A DNA stretch of 64,000 bases from positions 186,001 to 250,000 of the forward strand of contig NZ_WRXO01000004.1 in assembly GCF_009758125.1 (NCBI RefSeq), given 5' to 3'. Position numbers and translations under genes: made by a program. Every line of letters starts with the position of its first letter. Within the stretch, counting starts at the first letter, position 1. Shown here one piece after another: positions 17,731 through 24,891 of the stretch. A model generated the notes under the pieces. The model did no database searches, was not told the DNA's origin, and worked only from the letters and a program-made list of their open reading frames with translations. Source of the stretch: Chitinophaga oryziterrae (lineage in GTDB: Bacteria > Bacteroidota > Bacteroidia > Chitinophagales > Chitinophagaceae).

Positions 17731-18192
17731 TTATTTAATGGTTAAACTATCCGCTGTTTTTCGCGCCCAGTTTATGATCGATATTTTTTCTGCCGGTGAT
17801 AGTCTTGCATTTTTATGGATCAATGTGTAAGAAGATAAAGGCATACTGCCATCATCAATACTATTCGCAATGGCCTTTAACTTATTGATCTGCCTTCTGT
17901 GGGAATAAGATCCAAACTCACTGAAGTTGAGCTCTTCCTTACCTTCTTTAATATGCCAGTCCAGCATCGATCTGACTGGTTGCACGTTCGCATACCAGGG
18001 GTATTGCGTATTGTTGCTATGACAATCATAACAGGCTGTTTTAAGGGTAGCCTGTACATTTTCAGGAAGGCTATACATCTTTGAAATAGCTGTTGGTAAT
18101 ACCTGCCCGTTTTTATTACGGGCAGGTTGAATAAACTGTATAGCGATTAATACGATCAATATTCCGATAAGTATTTTTTTGCTACGGTTCAT
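17731..18192 (-). CDS. Haem-binding domain protein (CxxCH)
   Basis: 153 residues: one N-terminal membrane anchor (KKILIGILIVLIAIQFI) and a periplasmic haem-binding domain with CYDCHSNNTQYPWYANVQP, where CxxCH attaches haem c. The following WHIKEGKEELNFSEF and MPLSSYTLIHKNARLS match the Bacteroidota haem-binding family. It lies 5 bases downstream of the DUF3347 gene and 6 bases upstream of the copper ATPase, so it belongs to the copper operon. It may monitor or buffer redox state in metal stress; that is inference. Confidence 0.88.
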   Translation of the reverse strand: MNRSKKILIGILIVLIAIQFIQPARNKNGQVLPTAISKMYSLPENVQATLKTACYDCHSNNTQYPWYANVQPVRSMLDWHIKEGKEELNFSEFGSYSHRRQINKLKAIANSIDDGSMPLSSYTLIHKNARLSPAEKISIINWARKTADSLTIK

Positions 18193-18197
18193 GTTAT

Positions 18198-18755
18198 TTA
18201 TTTAAGCTCTTCTTTTACAGAACCACATGTTGGCATCTTTTTACCCAGGTACGGATTTTTTATTTCCTTTATTTCACTCAGCCAGGTAGCGCCTTTACCA
18301 TCGTTGTACATAGGGCAATAATCCTGGTATAATGGCTGGCCGCCACCAAAGGTTTTTACCAGTTCGTACATATCTTTGCTCAACATATCAAAATGTTCCC
18401 GTTGGTGTGGGATATTAGCGGCATTTTTCCCGATATGTTCAGCATGTTCCCTGGCATCCTCTTCCAGGTCTTCGTAAGTTTTCTTTTGTCCGGCTGTCAA
18501 CAAAGAGGTATCAAATTGTTGGAATGCAGATACCATGGTATTGCCGGCAGCGGCTGCTTCATTACCATTATCGTTTGCCAGTGCATTTTTCATGCTCAGA
18601 TAACCCGCAACGATTTCTTTTATGGAAGCGGATGGTTTAGCAACCATTGTGTCTGTTTGTGCCTGTATGGTGTCGCTACCTTCAGATGGTTTATTATTAC
18701 CGCTGTTGCACGCTGCGAATGCAGCTATTACTACTAAAAAGAGTATATTTCTCAT
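18198..18755 (-). CDS. DUF3347 lipoprotein
   Basis: 185 residues. Lipobox AAFAAC-NSG. Residues about 45-185 are a DUF3347 domain: a four-helix part (IVAGYLSMKNALANDNGNEAAA, REHFDMLSKDMYELVKTFG) and the conserved end YQDYCPMYNDGKGATWLSEIKEIKNPYLGKKMPTCG. That Cys-Pro-Met and C-terminal Cys resemble copper ligands, and DUF3347 domains often accompany CusB-type copper export proteins. Within the copper operon it may be a periplasmic or outer-membrane copper chaperone. Confidence 0.88.
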   Translation of the reverse strand: MRNILFLVVIAAFAACNSGNNKPSEGSDTIQAQTDTMVAKPSASIKEIVAGYLSMKNALANDNGNEAAAAGNTMVSAFQQFDTSLLTAGQKKTYEDLEEDAREHAEHIGKNAANIPHQREHFDMLSKDMYELVKTFGGGQPLYQDYCPMYNDGKGATWLSEIKEIKNPYLGKKMPTCGSVKEELK

Positions 18756-18840
18756 TTGTATTATTTTTAATTTCTGAACAAATAAAATGGCCTATTGTTC
18801 AATGTTTTCGACGCATTGAATGGTGTATATGTTGCAAAAA

Positions 18841-19218
18841 TCAAATCTGGAAGGACTGAATGGACACACGTATGTCAGGAGGATTGAAAAACCGCTGTCG
18901 GGGTATTGGTTTTTCTGTTTTAAAAGAAGGAGCTAAATAAGGTAAATAAAATGAGGGGAGAAATATAAATGTAACCGGGCTTTCGATGCCTGTATTGACA
19001 GACCTGGCAAGTAATTTATCTAACTGCGAAAACTTGATTACATGTTTATTACAGCAGTGATCATCCTGTTTGTCAGATGTTTTGTGGTGATGATGCTTAT
19101 CATGATGATGTGCAATTAATTCCATACCTACAGCACAGGCAAACCCTGCCATAGTATTCAGGGCGAACACTACGAGTAGGAAAAACGCTTTGATTTGTAT
19201 GGTCCTGGTCCTTTTCAT
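18841..19218 (-). CDS. His-rich small exported protein (HYC_CC_PP-like), copper operon
   Basis: 125 residues with an N-terminal hydrophobic signal (FFLLVVFALNTMAGFACA). The mature part begins with a histidine cluster (AHHHDKHHHHK), then HCCNKH, and ends with FNPPDI, matching the CC and PP signatures of the Bacteroidota HYC_CC_PP small proteins; the HYC signature is not evident. His and Cys clusters point to metal binding. First gene of the copper operon, 85 bases upstream of the DUF3347 gene. The family assignment is moderate. Confidence 0.65.
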   Translation of the reverse strand: MKRTRTIQIKAFFLLVVFALNTMAGFACAVGMELIAHHHDKHHHHKTSDKQDDHCCNKHVIKFSQLDKLLARSVNTGIESPVTFIFLPSFYLPYLAPSFKTEKPIPRQRFFNPPDIRVSIQSFQI

Positions 19219-19234
19219 TCCTGGCTTAACAGCC

Positions 19235-19242
19235 CAAAAGTA
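19235..19242 (-). promoter_or_regulatory. Candidate -7 element of the copper operon
   Basis: TACTTTTG on the minus strand matches TAnnTTTG exactly and lies 16 bases before the ATG at 19218. No -33 TTG was seen at the expected distance, so the promoter may need an activator. Confidence 0.45.
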
Positions 19243-19261
19243 GTGTTAACTCCTTAAAAAG

Positions 19262-19303
19262 GGTTATATAATTATTGAGAAGATGTATATAATTATTATC
19301 TTA
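19262..19303. repeat. Direct repeat in the divergent copper/Crp control region
   Basis: TATATAATTATT occurs twice, near 19265 and near 19288, in the 90-base gap between the copper operon and the divergent Crp/Fnr gene. It could be a regulator-binding site or simply AT-rich spacer. Confidence 0.35.
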
Positions 19304-19308
19304 AAGGT

Positions 19309-19884
19309 ATGGATGTTAACATTATTAATGGCATCGAATACTTTATTCATCTTGATGCCGAAGAGAAGGAATTCATATCCTCGATAACTGTTTGTAAAAC
19401 ATATGAGAAGAATGATTATTTTTTACGCCCGGGACAGGTTTGCCGTGAAGGAGGTTTTATTCAAAAAGGTCTGGTCCGTTATTACGCGATCAAAGATAAT
19501 GGCGAGGAAATGACCCTGCATTTTGGAAAAGAGAACGAATTCACCTGCAATTACCAGAGCTTTCTGGACCATTCGGTGTCGCAACGTGGTATACAGTGCC
19601 TGGAAGCCTGCGAAATACAGGTAATATCATATGATAACCTGCAAAGGCTATATGAAGAAGTCAAAGAAGGTCAAAAATTCGGCCGGCTGATTTGCGAATC
19701 TCTTTATTTACAAGCCATCAATCAGGTGGGTTCCATGTATACCGATGAACCGGAAAAGCGTTATCTCAACTTTTTAAATGATTATCCTGATCTGCAACAG
19801 CGTATCCCTCAATATTATATATCCTCTTATGTAGGCGTTAAACCACCTTCATTAAGCCGTATCAGAAAAAGGCTTTCCGCGTAA
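19309..19884 (+). CDS. Crp/Fnr-family transcription regulator
   Basis: 191 residues, same short architecture as the regulator at 11189-11767. Beta-barrel sensor (YFLRPGQVCREGGFIQKGLVRYYAIKDNGEEMTLHFGKENEF) and C-terminal helix-turn-helix (RIPQYYISSYVGVKPPSLSRIRKRLS). Divergent from the copper operon, 90 bases apart, so control of that operon or of itself is likely. No cysteine cluster for an Fe-S centre is seen. Ligand unknown. Confidence 0.88.
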   Translation: MDVNIINGIEYFIHLDAEEKEFISSITVCKTYEKNDYFLRPGQVCREGGFIQKGLVRYYAIKDNGEEMTLHFGKENEFTCNYQSFLDHSVSQRGIQCLEACEIQVISYDNLQRLYEEVKEGQKFGRLICESLYLQAINQVGSMYTDEPEKRYLNFLNDYPDLQQRIPQYYISSYVGVKPPSLSRIRKRLSA

Positions 19885-19904
19885 TTAATTAACCTGGGTG
19901 AACG

Positions 19905-19927
19905 AACCGGCCAAAAGCCGGTTTTAT
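19905..19927 (+). terminator. Terminator of the Crp/Fnr gene, overlapping next promoter
   Basis: AACCGGC (19905-19911) and GCCGGTT (19917-19923) form a 7-base-pair stem with a 5-base loop followed by TTATCTTTG. The same tail contains TATCTTTG (19925-19932), an exact TAnnTTTG -7 element for the next gene. Confidence 0.65.
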
Positions 19928-19932
19928 CTTTG
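19925..19932 (+). promoter_or_regulatory. -7 promoter element of the DUF4267 gene
   Basis: TATCTTTG matches TAnnTTTG and lies 25 bases before the chosen start at 19958. It is nested in the tail of the preceding terminator. Confidence 0.5.
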
Positions 19933-19957
19933 TTGCATCAAATCAAAAATGCATCAA

Positions 19958-20368
19958 ATGAAAAAGACAATTTCTTCCATCGCTTTTGGATGTACATTAG
20001 TCACTGGTCTGTTACTGGTATTTATCGGCGCACGTTTTCTCCTTATGCCATATGTGGCCGAACTGGCTTTTGGTATACAGACACCTACCGGCAATGATTA
20101 TTCCTTTCACTATATCAAAGGCATACGTGATATGGCCGTAGGGCTTGCAATACTGGCCATGCTGCTTACACGTACACAACGTGGCCTGGGCATATTGCTG
20201 CTGGCAATTACCATAGTACCTGTTACCGATTTCCTGATTGTACTCAGCGCACCTGGCCATCTTACAGCACGTTTATATCCACATATAACCGCTGTGATAC
20301 TTGGTATCGCACTGGGGGCCTATTATCTTTTAATATCACGTAAATCCTCTTCGAATGTTGCTTTTTAA
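19958..20368 (+). CDS. DUF4267 membrane protein
   Basis: 136 residues from the ATG at 19958 (an alternative ATG lies at 19949). Four membrane segments; motif FHYIKGIRDMAVGLAILAML and VTDFLIVLSAPGH are typical of DUF4267 proteins. No catalytic residues are obvious. The gene overlaps the next one by 14 bases, so the two small membrane proteins are translationally coupled. Function unknown. Confidence 0.75.
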   Translation: MKKTISSIAFGCTLVTGLLLVFIGARFLLMPYVAELAFGIQTPTGNDYSFHYIKGIRDMAVGLAILAMLLTRTQRGLGILLLAITIVPVTDFLIVLSAPGHLTARLYPHITAVILGIALGAYYLLISRKSSSNVAF

Positions 20369-20687
20369 TGTTATCCTTCTGACCCACTTTCTGTGCTTTG
20401 CCGTTTATCTCTGTACCTTATTAGCCCAGTGGCAGGATTATAATACCCGTGTACGGGGGGCGTTGGGTTTAGTATTGGGTATAATACTGCTGCTGAGTGG
20501 TATTGCACTGGTGGCGCTGAAATACCCGCATGTAAATTACTATAAGGTTGTTCCTAAAACGGGGTTGTTTGCGGTGGTTACTATTATTAATATACGTTTT
20601 GGTGGTAAAGTCTATACCCGTGGGGCCTACTATGCATTGATCGCAGCTACCTTGCTTGCTGCATGTATTGCAGTGGTACGTGTGTAA
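20355..20687 (+). CDS. Small multi-pass membrane protein of unknown function
   Basis: 110 residues with four hydrophobic segments (FNVILLTHFLCFAVYLCTLL, GALGLVLGIILLLSGIALVAL, TGLFAVVTIINI, YYALIAATLLAACIAVV). It overlaps the DUF4267 gene by 14 bases and probably is its partner. The layout, with KxG turn regions between helices, resembles small Bacteroidota integral membrane proteins; no family is claimed. Confidence 0.6.
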   Translation: MLLFNVILLTHFLCFAVYLCTLLAQWQDYNTRVRGALGLVLGIILLLSGIALVALKYPHVNYYKVVPKTGLFAVVTIINIRFGGKVYTRGAYYALIAATLLAACIAVVRV

Positions 20688-20700
20688 ATAGTTTCGGAAG

Positions 20701-20743
20701 AAAAAAAACGCCCCCAAAAGCGTTTGACTTTCCGGGGGCGTTT
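20701..20743 (-). terminator. Terminator of the small exported protein gene
   Basis: On the minus strand AAACGCCCCC and GGGGGCGTTT form a 10-base-pair GC-rich stem ending in eight T residues (20708-20701). It lies 20 bases after the stop of the 20763-21050 gene and can also act from the plus side. Confidence 0.85.
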
Positions 20744-20762
20744 CCAATGAGGTGTGTCTTCA

Positions 20763-21050
20763 TTATGGATGCGTATAGAGCCGATATATAGGAGCTCCTA
20801 CTGGAGGCACGGTTGGCCCGCCATCGGAGTATCCTATTGCTACCAACGTTCCATTAGTAGGGTCTGTAGTAGCATCGCTGACAATTTCAGCATTTGCCAA
20901 TGTACTCCAGGCAATAAACTGGCCGGCAGGATTGTACCAGGCATAGTTTACGATTGCAGCATCTTTTGGCGCCTGTTTAGGGGTGAATGAGCTGAACAGC
21001 AATAACATGGCAAATAATGGGAGAGTCATGAGGACTTTCAAATTTCTCAT
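20763..21050 (-). CDS. Small exported protein of unknown function
   Basis: 95 residues from the ATG at 21048-21050, chosen because MRNLKVLMTLPLFAMLLLFSSFTPKQAPKDAA makes a regular signal peptide. The mature part is short and aromatic (VNYAWYNPAGQFIAW, APIYRLYTHP). It resembles in size and style the exported protein at 580-849. Own strong terminator. No function assigned. Confidence 0.6.
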   Translation of the reverse strand: MRNLKVLMTLPLFAMLLLFSSFTPKQAPKDAAIVNYAWYNPAGQFIAWSTLANAEIVSDATTDPTNGTLVAIGYSDGGPTVPPVGAPIYRLYTHP

Positions 21051-21238
21051 TTGAGGGTGTTTAATGATTAACAAAAATAGGGTTGTGTCATACTAAATAT
21101 ACAACGGAGATTTTAATGATCAAAACTTCTTTATCCCCAATTACCTTGTATGTAAAAACCAATCTATTTAATCCATTTATGAAATAATATTTACCTAAAA
21201 CTCAATTTTATTGATATTTTCTTTAACTTTATTAAACA

Positions 21239-21538
21239 ATGAAGCAGTTAAAGAAATCGCTCCCGCATGTTTGTCCCAGTTGCCAGTCGCCACTGAAAGT
21301 GACGTCGCTGTCGTGCGACGCCTGTGAAACAGTGGTATCCGGTTCTTTTGAACTGCCTTTACTGGCAAGACTTTCAGGAGAGGAATTACAGTTTGTACTG
21401 GACTTTGTGAAAAGCAGTGGAAGCCTTAAAGTGATGGCCCAGCAACTTGGGCTGAGTTATCCTACTGTACGTAATCTGCTGGATGATCTCATTCAGAAAA
21501 TAGAGACCAACGAAAGAATTCTAAAACCTGATAAATGA
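21239..21538 (+). CDS. DUF2089 family zinc-ribbon/HTH protein
   Basis: 99 residues. N-terminal zinc ribbon with CPSC (residues 12-15) and CDAC, then SGSFELPLLARLSGEELQFVLDFVKSSGSLKVMAQQLGLSYPTVRNLLDDLI, a helix-turn-helix like those of sigma-factor region 4. DUF2089 proteins are believed to be transcription regulators. The stop overlaps the start of the next membrane-protein gene by 4 bases (ATGA), so the regulator is co-translated with it. Confidence 0.9.
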   Translation: MKQLKKSLPHVCPSCQSPLKVTSLSCDACETVVSGSFELPLLARLSGEELQFVLDFVKSSGSLKVMAQQLGLSYPTVRNLLDDLIQKIETNERILKPDK

Positions 21539-22083
21539 CAACCTGGCTCTTTAATCCGTTCACATATATTGCCGGTCTTAAATCGCTGGTAATAGGCTGG
21601 ATTATAATACTTGCTACCGCCTGTATCGCTTATTATAGTCACACTCATTTCGATGGCGCTATTGATGCGCATTTACAATTAAGTAATAAGGTGTACCCTG
21701 CCTGGCATTACGTGGCGGAGCCATTTATAGACTGGAGTTGTCTGGTACTTGTGTTCTTTATCATGGGAAAAGTATTCTCTGCTTCTGCCATCAGGTTCAT
21801 TGATATAGCCGGTACTTTCGCCTTTGCCCGCTGGCCTTTTGCCTTCCTGGCGCTCATTAATTTTTTAGGCCCGCATATAAAGGATCTTACAAGAATAAGT
21901 CCGCTTGACCTGCTGCTGATATTCATTTCTCTGGGTTTTTGCATATGGATGATCGCCTTGATGTACAATGCATTTAAAGTATCTGCTAATATCAGAGGAC
22001 AAAAATCCGTTTGGCTGTTTATTATATCATTGATCGCAGCCGAAGTGATATCAAAAATTATCCTTTACTATACATTACATTAA
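21535..22083 (+). CDS. Membrane protein, YIP1-like
   Basis: 182 residues, about five membrane segments (IGWIIILATACIAYY, WSCLVLVFFIMGKVF, LLLIFISLGFCIWMIALMYNAFKV, SVWLFIISLIAAEVISKIILYY). The segment WMIALMYNAFKVSANIRG resembles the YIP1 family of membrane proteins, but weakly. Overlaps the DUF2089 gene by 4 bases and ends 2 bases before the hydrolase gene, so all three form an operon. DUF2089 probably regulates this operon; function unknown. Confidence 0.7.
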   Translation: MTTWLFNPFTYIAGLKSLVIGWIIILATACIAYYSHTHFDGAIDAHLQLSNKVYPAWHYVAEPFIDWSCLVLVFFIMGKVFSASAIRFIDIAGTFAFARWPFAFLALINFLGPHIKDLTRISPLDLLLIFISLGFCIWMIALMYNAFKVSANIRGQKSVWLFIISLIAAEVISKIILYYTLH

Positions 22084-22085
22084 TC

Positions 22086-23288
22086 ATGAAAAGAGGTTTG
22101 TTTGTTCTCATCATACTGTTAAATACAGTATGCGTAATCGCGCAGGCCGATTATCCTGCTGCTGTTGCTAAATTTCAGAGATATTATAATCAGAATGAGG
22201 CCGACAGTCTTTTCAATATGTATGGCCCGAATATGAAAGCCGCATTATCGTTGGATAAAACGACCGGGATGATTAACCAGTTGAATAGTCAGGCCGGAGC
22301 GCTGAAAAGTGTAACACCCATAAGAAATGAAAAAGCCTATAAAGCCGTCTTTGAAAAAGTTACGCTCCGGTTATCGATGTATCTGAATAATGATAACCAG
22401 CTGGAAGGACTTCATTTTGGCGCATATGAAGAAAAGAAAGATAGTGATAATGTTGTTTTGAATGGTATTCATGGAACGCTGATAGCACCACCCGGGAGTA
22501 AGAAAGTAGTGTTATTCATAGCAGGATCTGGTCCTACGGACAGGAATGGGAACAGCGGGATGGGGCTCAGGACCAACTGCACAAAAATGATGGCAGAAGC
22601 TTTGGAGAAAGCAGGCATTGCCAGTCTGCGTTATGACAAACGCGGTATAGGAACTTCTGATGTTATACAGGAGAAAGACCTGCGATTTGAGAATATGGTG
22701 GATGATGCAGTATCATTGATTAAAATGCTGAAAGGAAGTTATGCGCAGGTATATGTTGCTGGTCATAGTGAAGGCGCATTGGTGGGTATGCTGGCCTCAA
22801 AGACAAATGTAGCCGGTTATATCTCTATTGCAGGAGCAGGAGAGGCCGCAGATATCCTTCTCCGGGAACAATTGAACATCTCAATGCCTAATAGTGCCGT
22901 ACAGGCATCTTTGCTGATGGATAGTTTAAAGAAGGGGTATCCCGTAAAGGAGCCTTCCGGTGAACTGAATATGTTATTTCACAGTTCTATACAGCCTTAT
23001 ATGACCTCCTGGATGAAATATGATCCGCAGCAGGAAATTAAAAAGCTGAAAATCCCGGTATTGATTATACAAGGTACAACAGACATACAAGTGAGTACCC
23101 GGGATGCAGCGCTGTTGAAGAAAGCAAAACCGGACGCCACACTGCTGGAAATAGAAGGGATGAATCATATACTTAAAGCAGCTCCTGCAGAGCGGAACGC
23201 GAACCGGGCGACTTATAACCAGCCGGACCTGCCATTGAAAGAAGAACTGATGAAAGCGATCATCCCCTTTGTATTATCTCAAAAGTGA
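22086..23288 (+). CDS. Exported alpha/beta hydrolase with N-terminal DUF3887-like domain
   Basis: 400 residues from the ATG at 22086; the signal peptide (MKRGLFVLIILLNTVCVIAQA) fixes this start. Residues about 22-110 resemble DUF3887 (AVAKFQRYYNQNEADSLFNMYGPNMKAAL). The hydrolase has oxyanion segment AGSGPTDRNGN, nucleophile GHSEG, Asp in IQGTTDIQV and His in EGMNHILK, so the triad is complete. Such proteins hydrolyse esters or acyl groups in the periplasm. Third gene of the DUF2089 operon. Confidence 0.9.
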   Translation: MKRGLFVLIILLNTVCVIAQADYPAAVAKFQRYYNQNEADSLFNMYGPNMKAALSLDKTTGMINQLNSQAGALKSVTPIRNEKAYKAVFEKVTLRLSMYLNNDNQLEGLHFGAYEEKKDSDNVVLNGIHGTLIAPPGSKKVVLFIAGSGPTDRNGNSGMGLRTNCTKMMAEALEKAGIASLRYDKRGIGTSDVIQEKDLRFENMVDDAVSLIKMLKGSYAQVYVAGHSEGALVGMLASKTNVAGYISIAGAGEAADILLREQLNISMPNSAVQASLLMDSLKKGYPVKEPSGELNMLFHSSIQPYMTSWMKYDPQQEIKKLKIPVLIIQGTTDIQVSTRDAALLKKAKPDATLLEIEGMNHILKAAPAERNANRATYNQPDLPLKEELMKAIIPFVLSQK

Positions 23289-23336
23289 ACAGTATAGTGT
23301 AACGAAACCGGACACTTCTATCAATTTGAATTATTT

Positions 23337-23363
23337 AATCACCTGTAAATCAGGTGATTTTTT
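23337..23363 (+). terminator. Terminator of the DUF2089 operon
   Basis: AATCACCTG (23337-23345) and CAGGTGATT (23351-23359) form a perfect 9-base-pair stem with a 5-base loop followed by a T-rich tail (TTTTATT). Confidence 0.88.
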
Positions 23364-23410
23364 ATTGGCATACTTTTCATTGAACCAGGGGTATTAGAAC
23401 CCGTTCCCTT

Positions 23411-24416
23411 ATGATCAGAAGCTATTTCAGAATTGCCTGGCGCAATCTTATAAAAAGCAAAGGTTACTCTCTTATCAATATTGGCGGATTAGCAGCAGGC
23501 ATGGCCGTGGCCATGCTCATTGGTTTATGGATATGGGATGAGCTTTCGTTCGAGAAATACAACAAAAACTACGACCGCATTGCGCAGGTAATGCAGAATC
23601 AGAACTTCAATGGAAGCATTGGTACCTGGCAAACAATGCCGTTCCCTATGGGAGATGCGCTCCGCAACGATTACGGAAGCTACTTTAAACATGTGGTAAT
23701 GAGTTCCTGGAACTGGAGTTCCCTGCTGATTACCGGTGAAAAGAAAATTGTAAAGGAAGGTATATTCATGGAGCCGGGGGCGCCCGGACTGATGGGTCTT
23801 ACCATGCTGAGGGGAACCTATGGAGGGCTGAAAGACCCCGGATCGGTGATGTTGTCCGAATCGCTGGCAAAGGAATTATTCGGAGAAGCAGATCCTGTAG
23901 GCAAAACCATCACATTTGATAAAAAGAATACGGAGATCGTTACCGGTGTTTAAAAAGTATAACCCTGATATACCTTTTGATTACAGGTTTGTGAATGATG
24001 AATATGCGCGGAAGTTCGGGAATGAAGAGCGGATAGGTAAGCTGGCCAGTTTCTTTGCGGCACTGGCGATCTTTATCAGTTGTCTGGGTCTGTTTGGTAT
24101 GGCATCCTTTATGGCTGAGCGGCGTACCAAAGAAATAGGTGTGCGCAAGGTCATGGGCGCATCCGTATTTAATCTCTGGAAGTTATTGTCGAAGGATTTC
24201 GTGGTGCTGGTATTTATTTCTTTGCTGATAGCCGTTCCTTTGGCTTATTACCTGATGAATAACTGGCTACAGAATTATCAGTACAGGTCTGATATCTCCT
24301 GGTGGATTTTTGCAGTAGCAGGAGCAGGCATCCTTATTATTACATTACTCACCGTTAGTTTTCAGAGTATCAAAGCCGCGTTAATGAACCCGGTAAAGAG
24401 TCTGAAAGCGGAATAG
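23411..24416 (+). pseudogene. FtsX/MacB-type ABC permease, internally deleted and frameshifted
   Basis: The first part (23411-23953) encodes the N-terminus of a Bacteroidota permease: MIRSYFRIAWRNLIKSKGYSLINIGGLAAGMAVAML, one membrane segment and part of the MacB periplasmic domain up to KKNTEIVTGV, then stops. The second part, in another frame from about 23944, encodes the C-terminus (VFKKYNPDIPFDYRFVNDEYARKF, three membrane segments, RTKEIGVRKVMGASV, MNPVKSLKAE). Full-length relatives are near 790 residues, so roughly 430 central residues are missing at a junction near 23945. Non-functional as an export permease. Confidence 0.85.
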
Positions 24417-24424
24417 ATAATTCG

Positions 24425-24454
24425 GGCCCCTTTAGGAGCCTGTTAATTTTTTTC
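24425..24454 (+). terminator. Weak terminator before the BlaI operon
   Basis: GGCCCCT and AGGAGCC (24425-24440) form a short imperfect stem followed by TGTTAATTTTTTTC. It lies just after the broken permease gene. Confidence 0.4.
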
Positions 24455-24481
24455 AAAAAAAGTGACCCTTCGTGATGTAAC

Positions 24482-24499
24482 GTACGTTTTAATACGTAC
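24482..24499. promoter_or_regulatory. Candidate BlaI operator
   Basis: GTACGT-N6-ACGTAC is a perfect 6-base dyad, ending 9 bases before the blaI-like start codon. The right arm overlaps TACCTTTA (24497-24504), a near match to the -7 element, so bound repressor would block the promoter. BlaI/MecI family members bind such short dyads and repress themselves. Site is seen; binding is inferred. Confidence 0.55.
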
Positions 24500-24508
24500 C
24501 TTTAAATT

Positions 24509-24886
24509 ATGAAAGATGAAGTTGTTCCTACCAAGACCGAAATGGACGTGTTACAGGTGTTATGGCAGCACGGGCCATCCACAGTAAGATTCGTACACGA
24601 CAAGCTGAATGAGCAGAAGCAGGCGGTCATATATACCTCTACTTTAAAGCTGATGCAGGTGATGAAAGAGAAGGGGATGCTGGACCGTGATGAGACAAAT
24701 ATGAAACATATCTATAGCGCCAACCTGGTGGAAGAAAAGGTAAAAGGCAACCTGCTGGGCCGTTTTGTCGATTCCATGTATAATGGGTCTCCCAGTAGCC
24801 TGATGGTCGCTTTACTGGGCAATGATAAAACCTCTGCAGAAGAGCTGAAGAAGATTAAAGAGCTGCTGGATAACATGGATAAATAA
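24509..24886 (+). CDS. BlaI/MecI/CopY-family repressor
   Basis: 125 residues, usual family length. Winged-helix N-terminus (PTKTEMDVLQVLWQHGPSTVRFVHDKLNEQ, YTSTLKLMQVMKEKGMLDRD) and C-terminal dimerisation/cleavage region (LLGRFVDSMYNGSPSSLMVALLGNDKTSAEELKKIKELL). Represses its own operon until its partner M56 peptidase triggers inactivation. It is followed after 5 bases by the M56 gene. A dyad overlaps its promoter. Confidence 0.92.
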   Translation: MKDEVVPTKTEMDVLQVLWQHGPSTVRFVHDKLNEQKQAVIYTSTLKLMQVMKEKGMLDRDETNMKHIYSANLVEEKVKGNLLGRFVDSMYNGSPSSLMVALLGNDKTSAEELKKIKELLDNMDK

Positions 24887-24891
24887 TAAAC

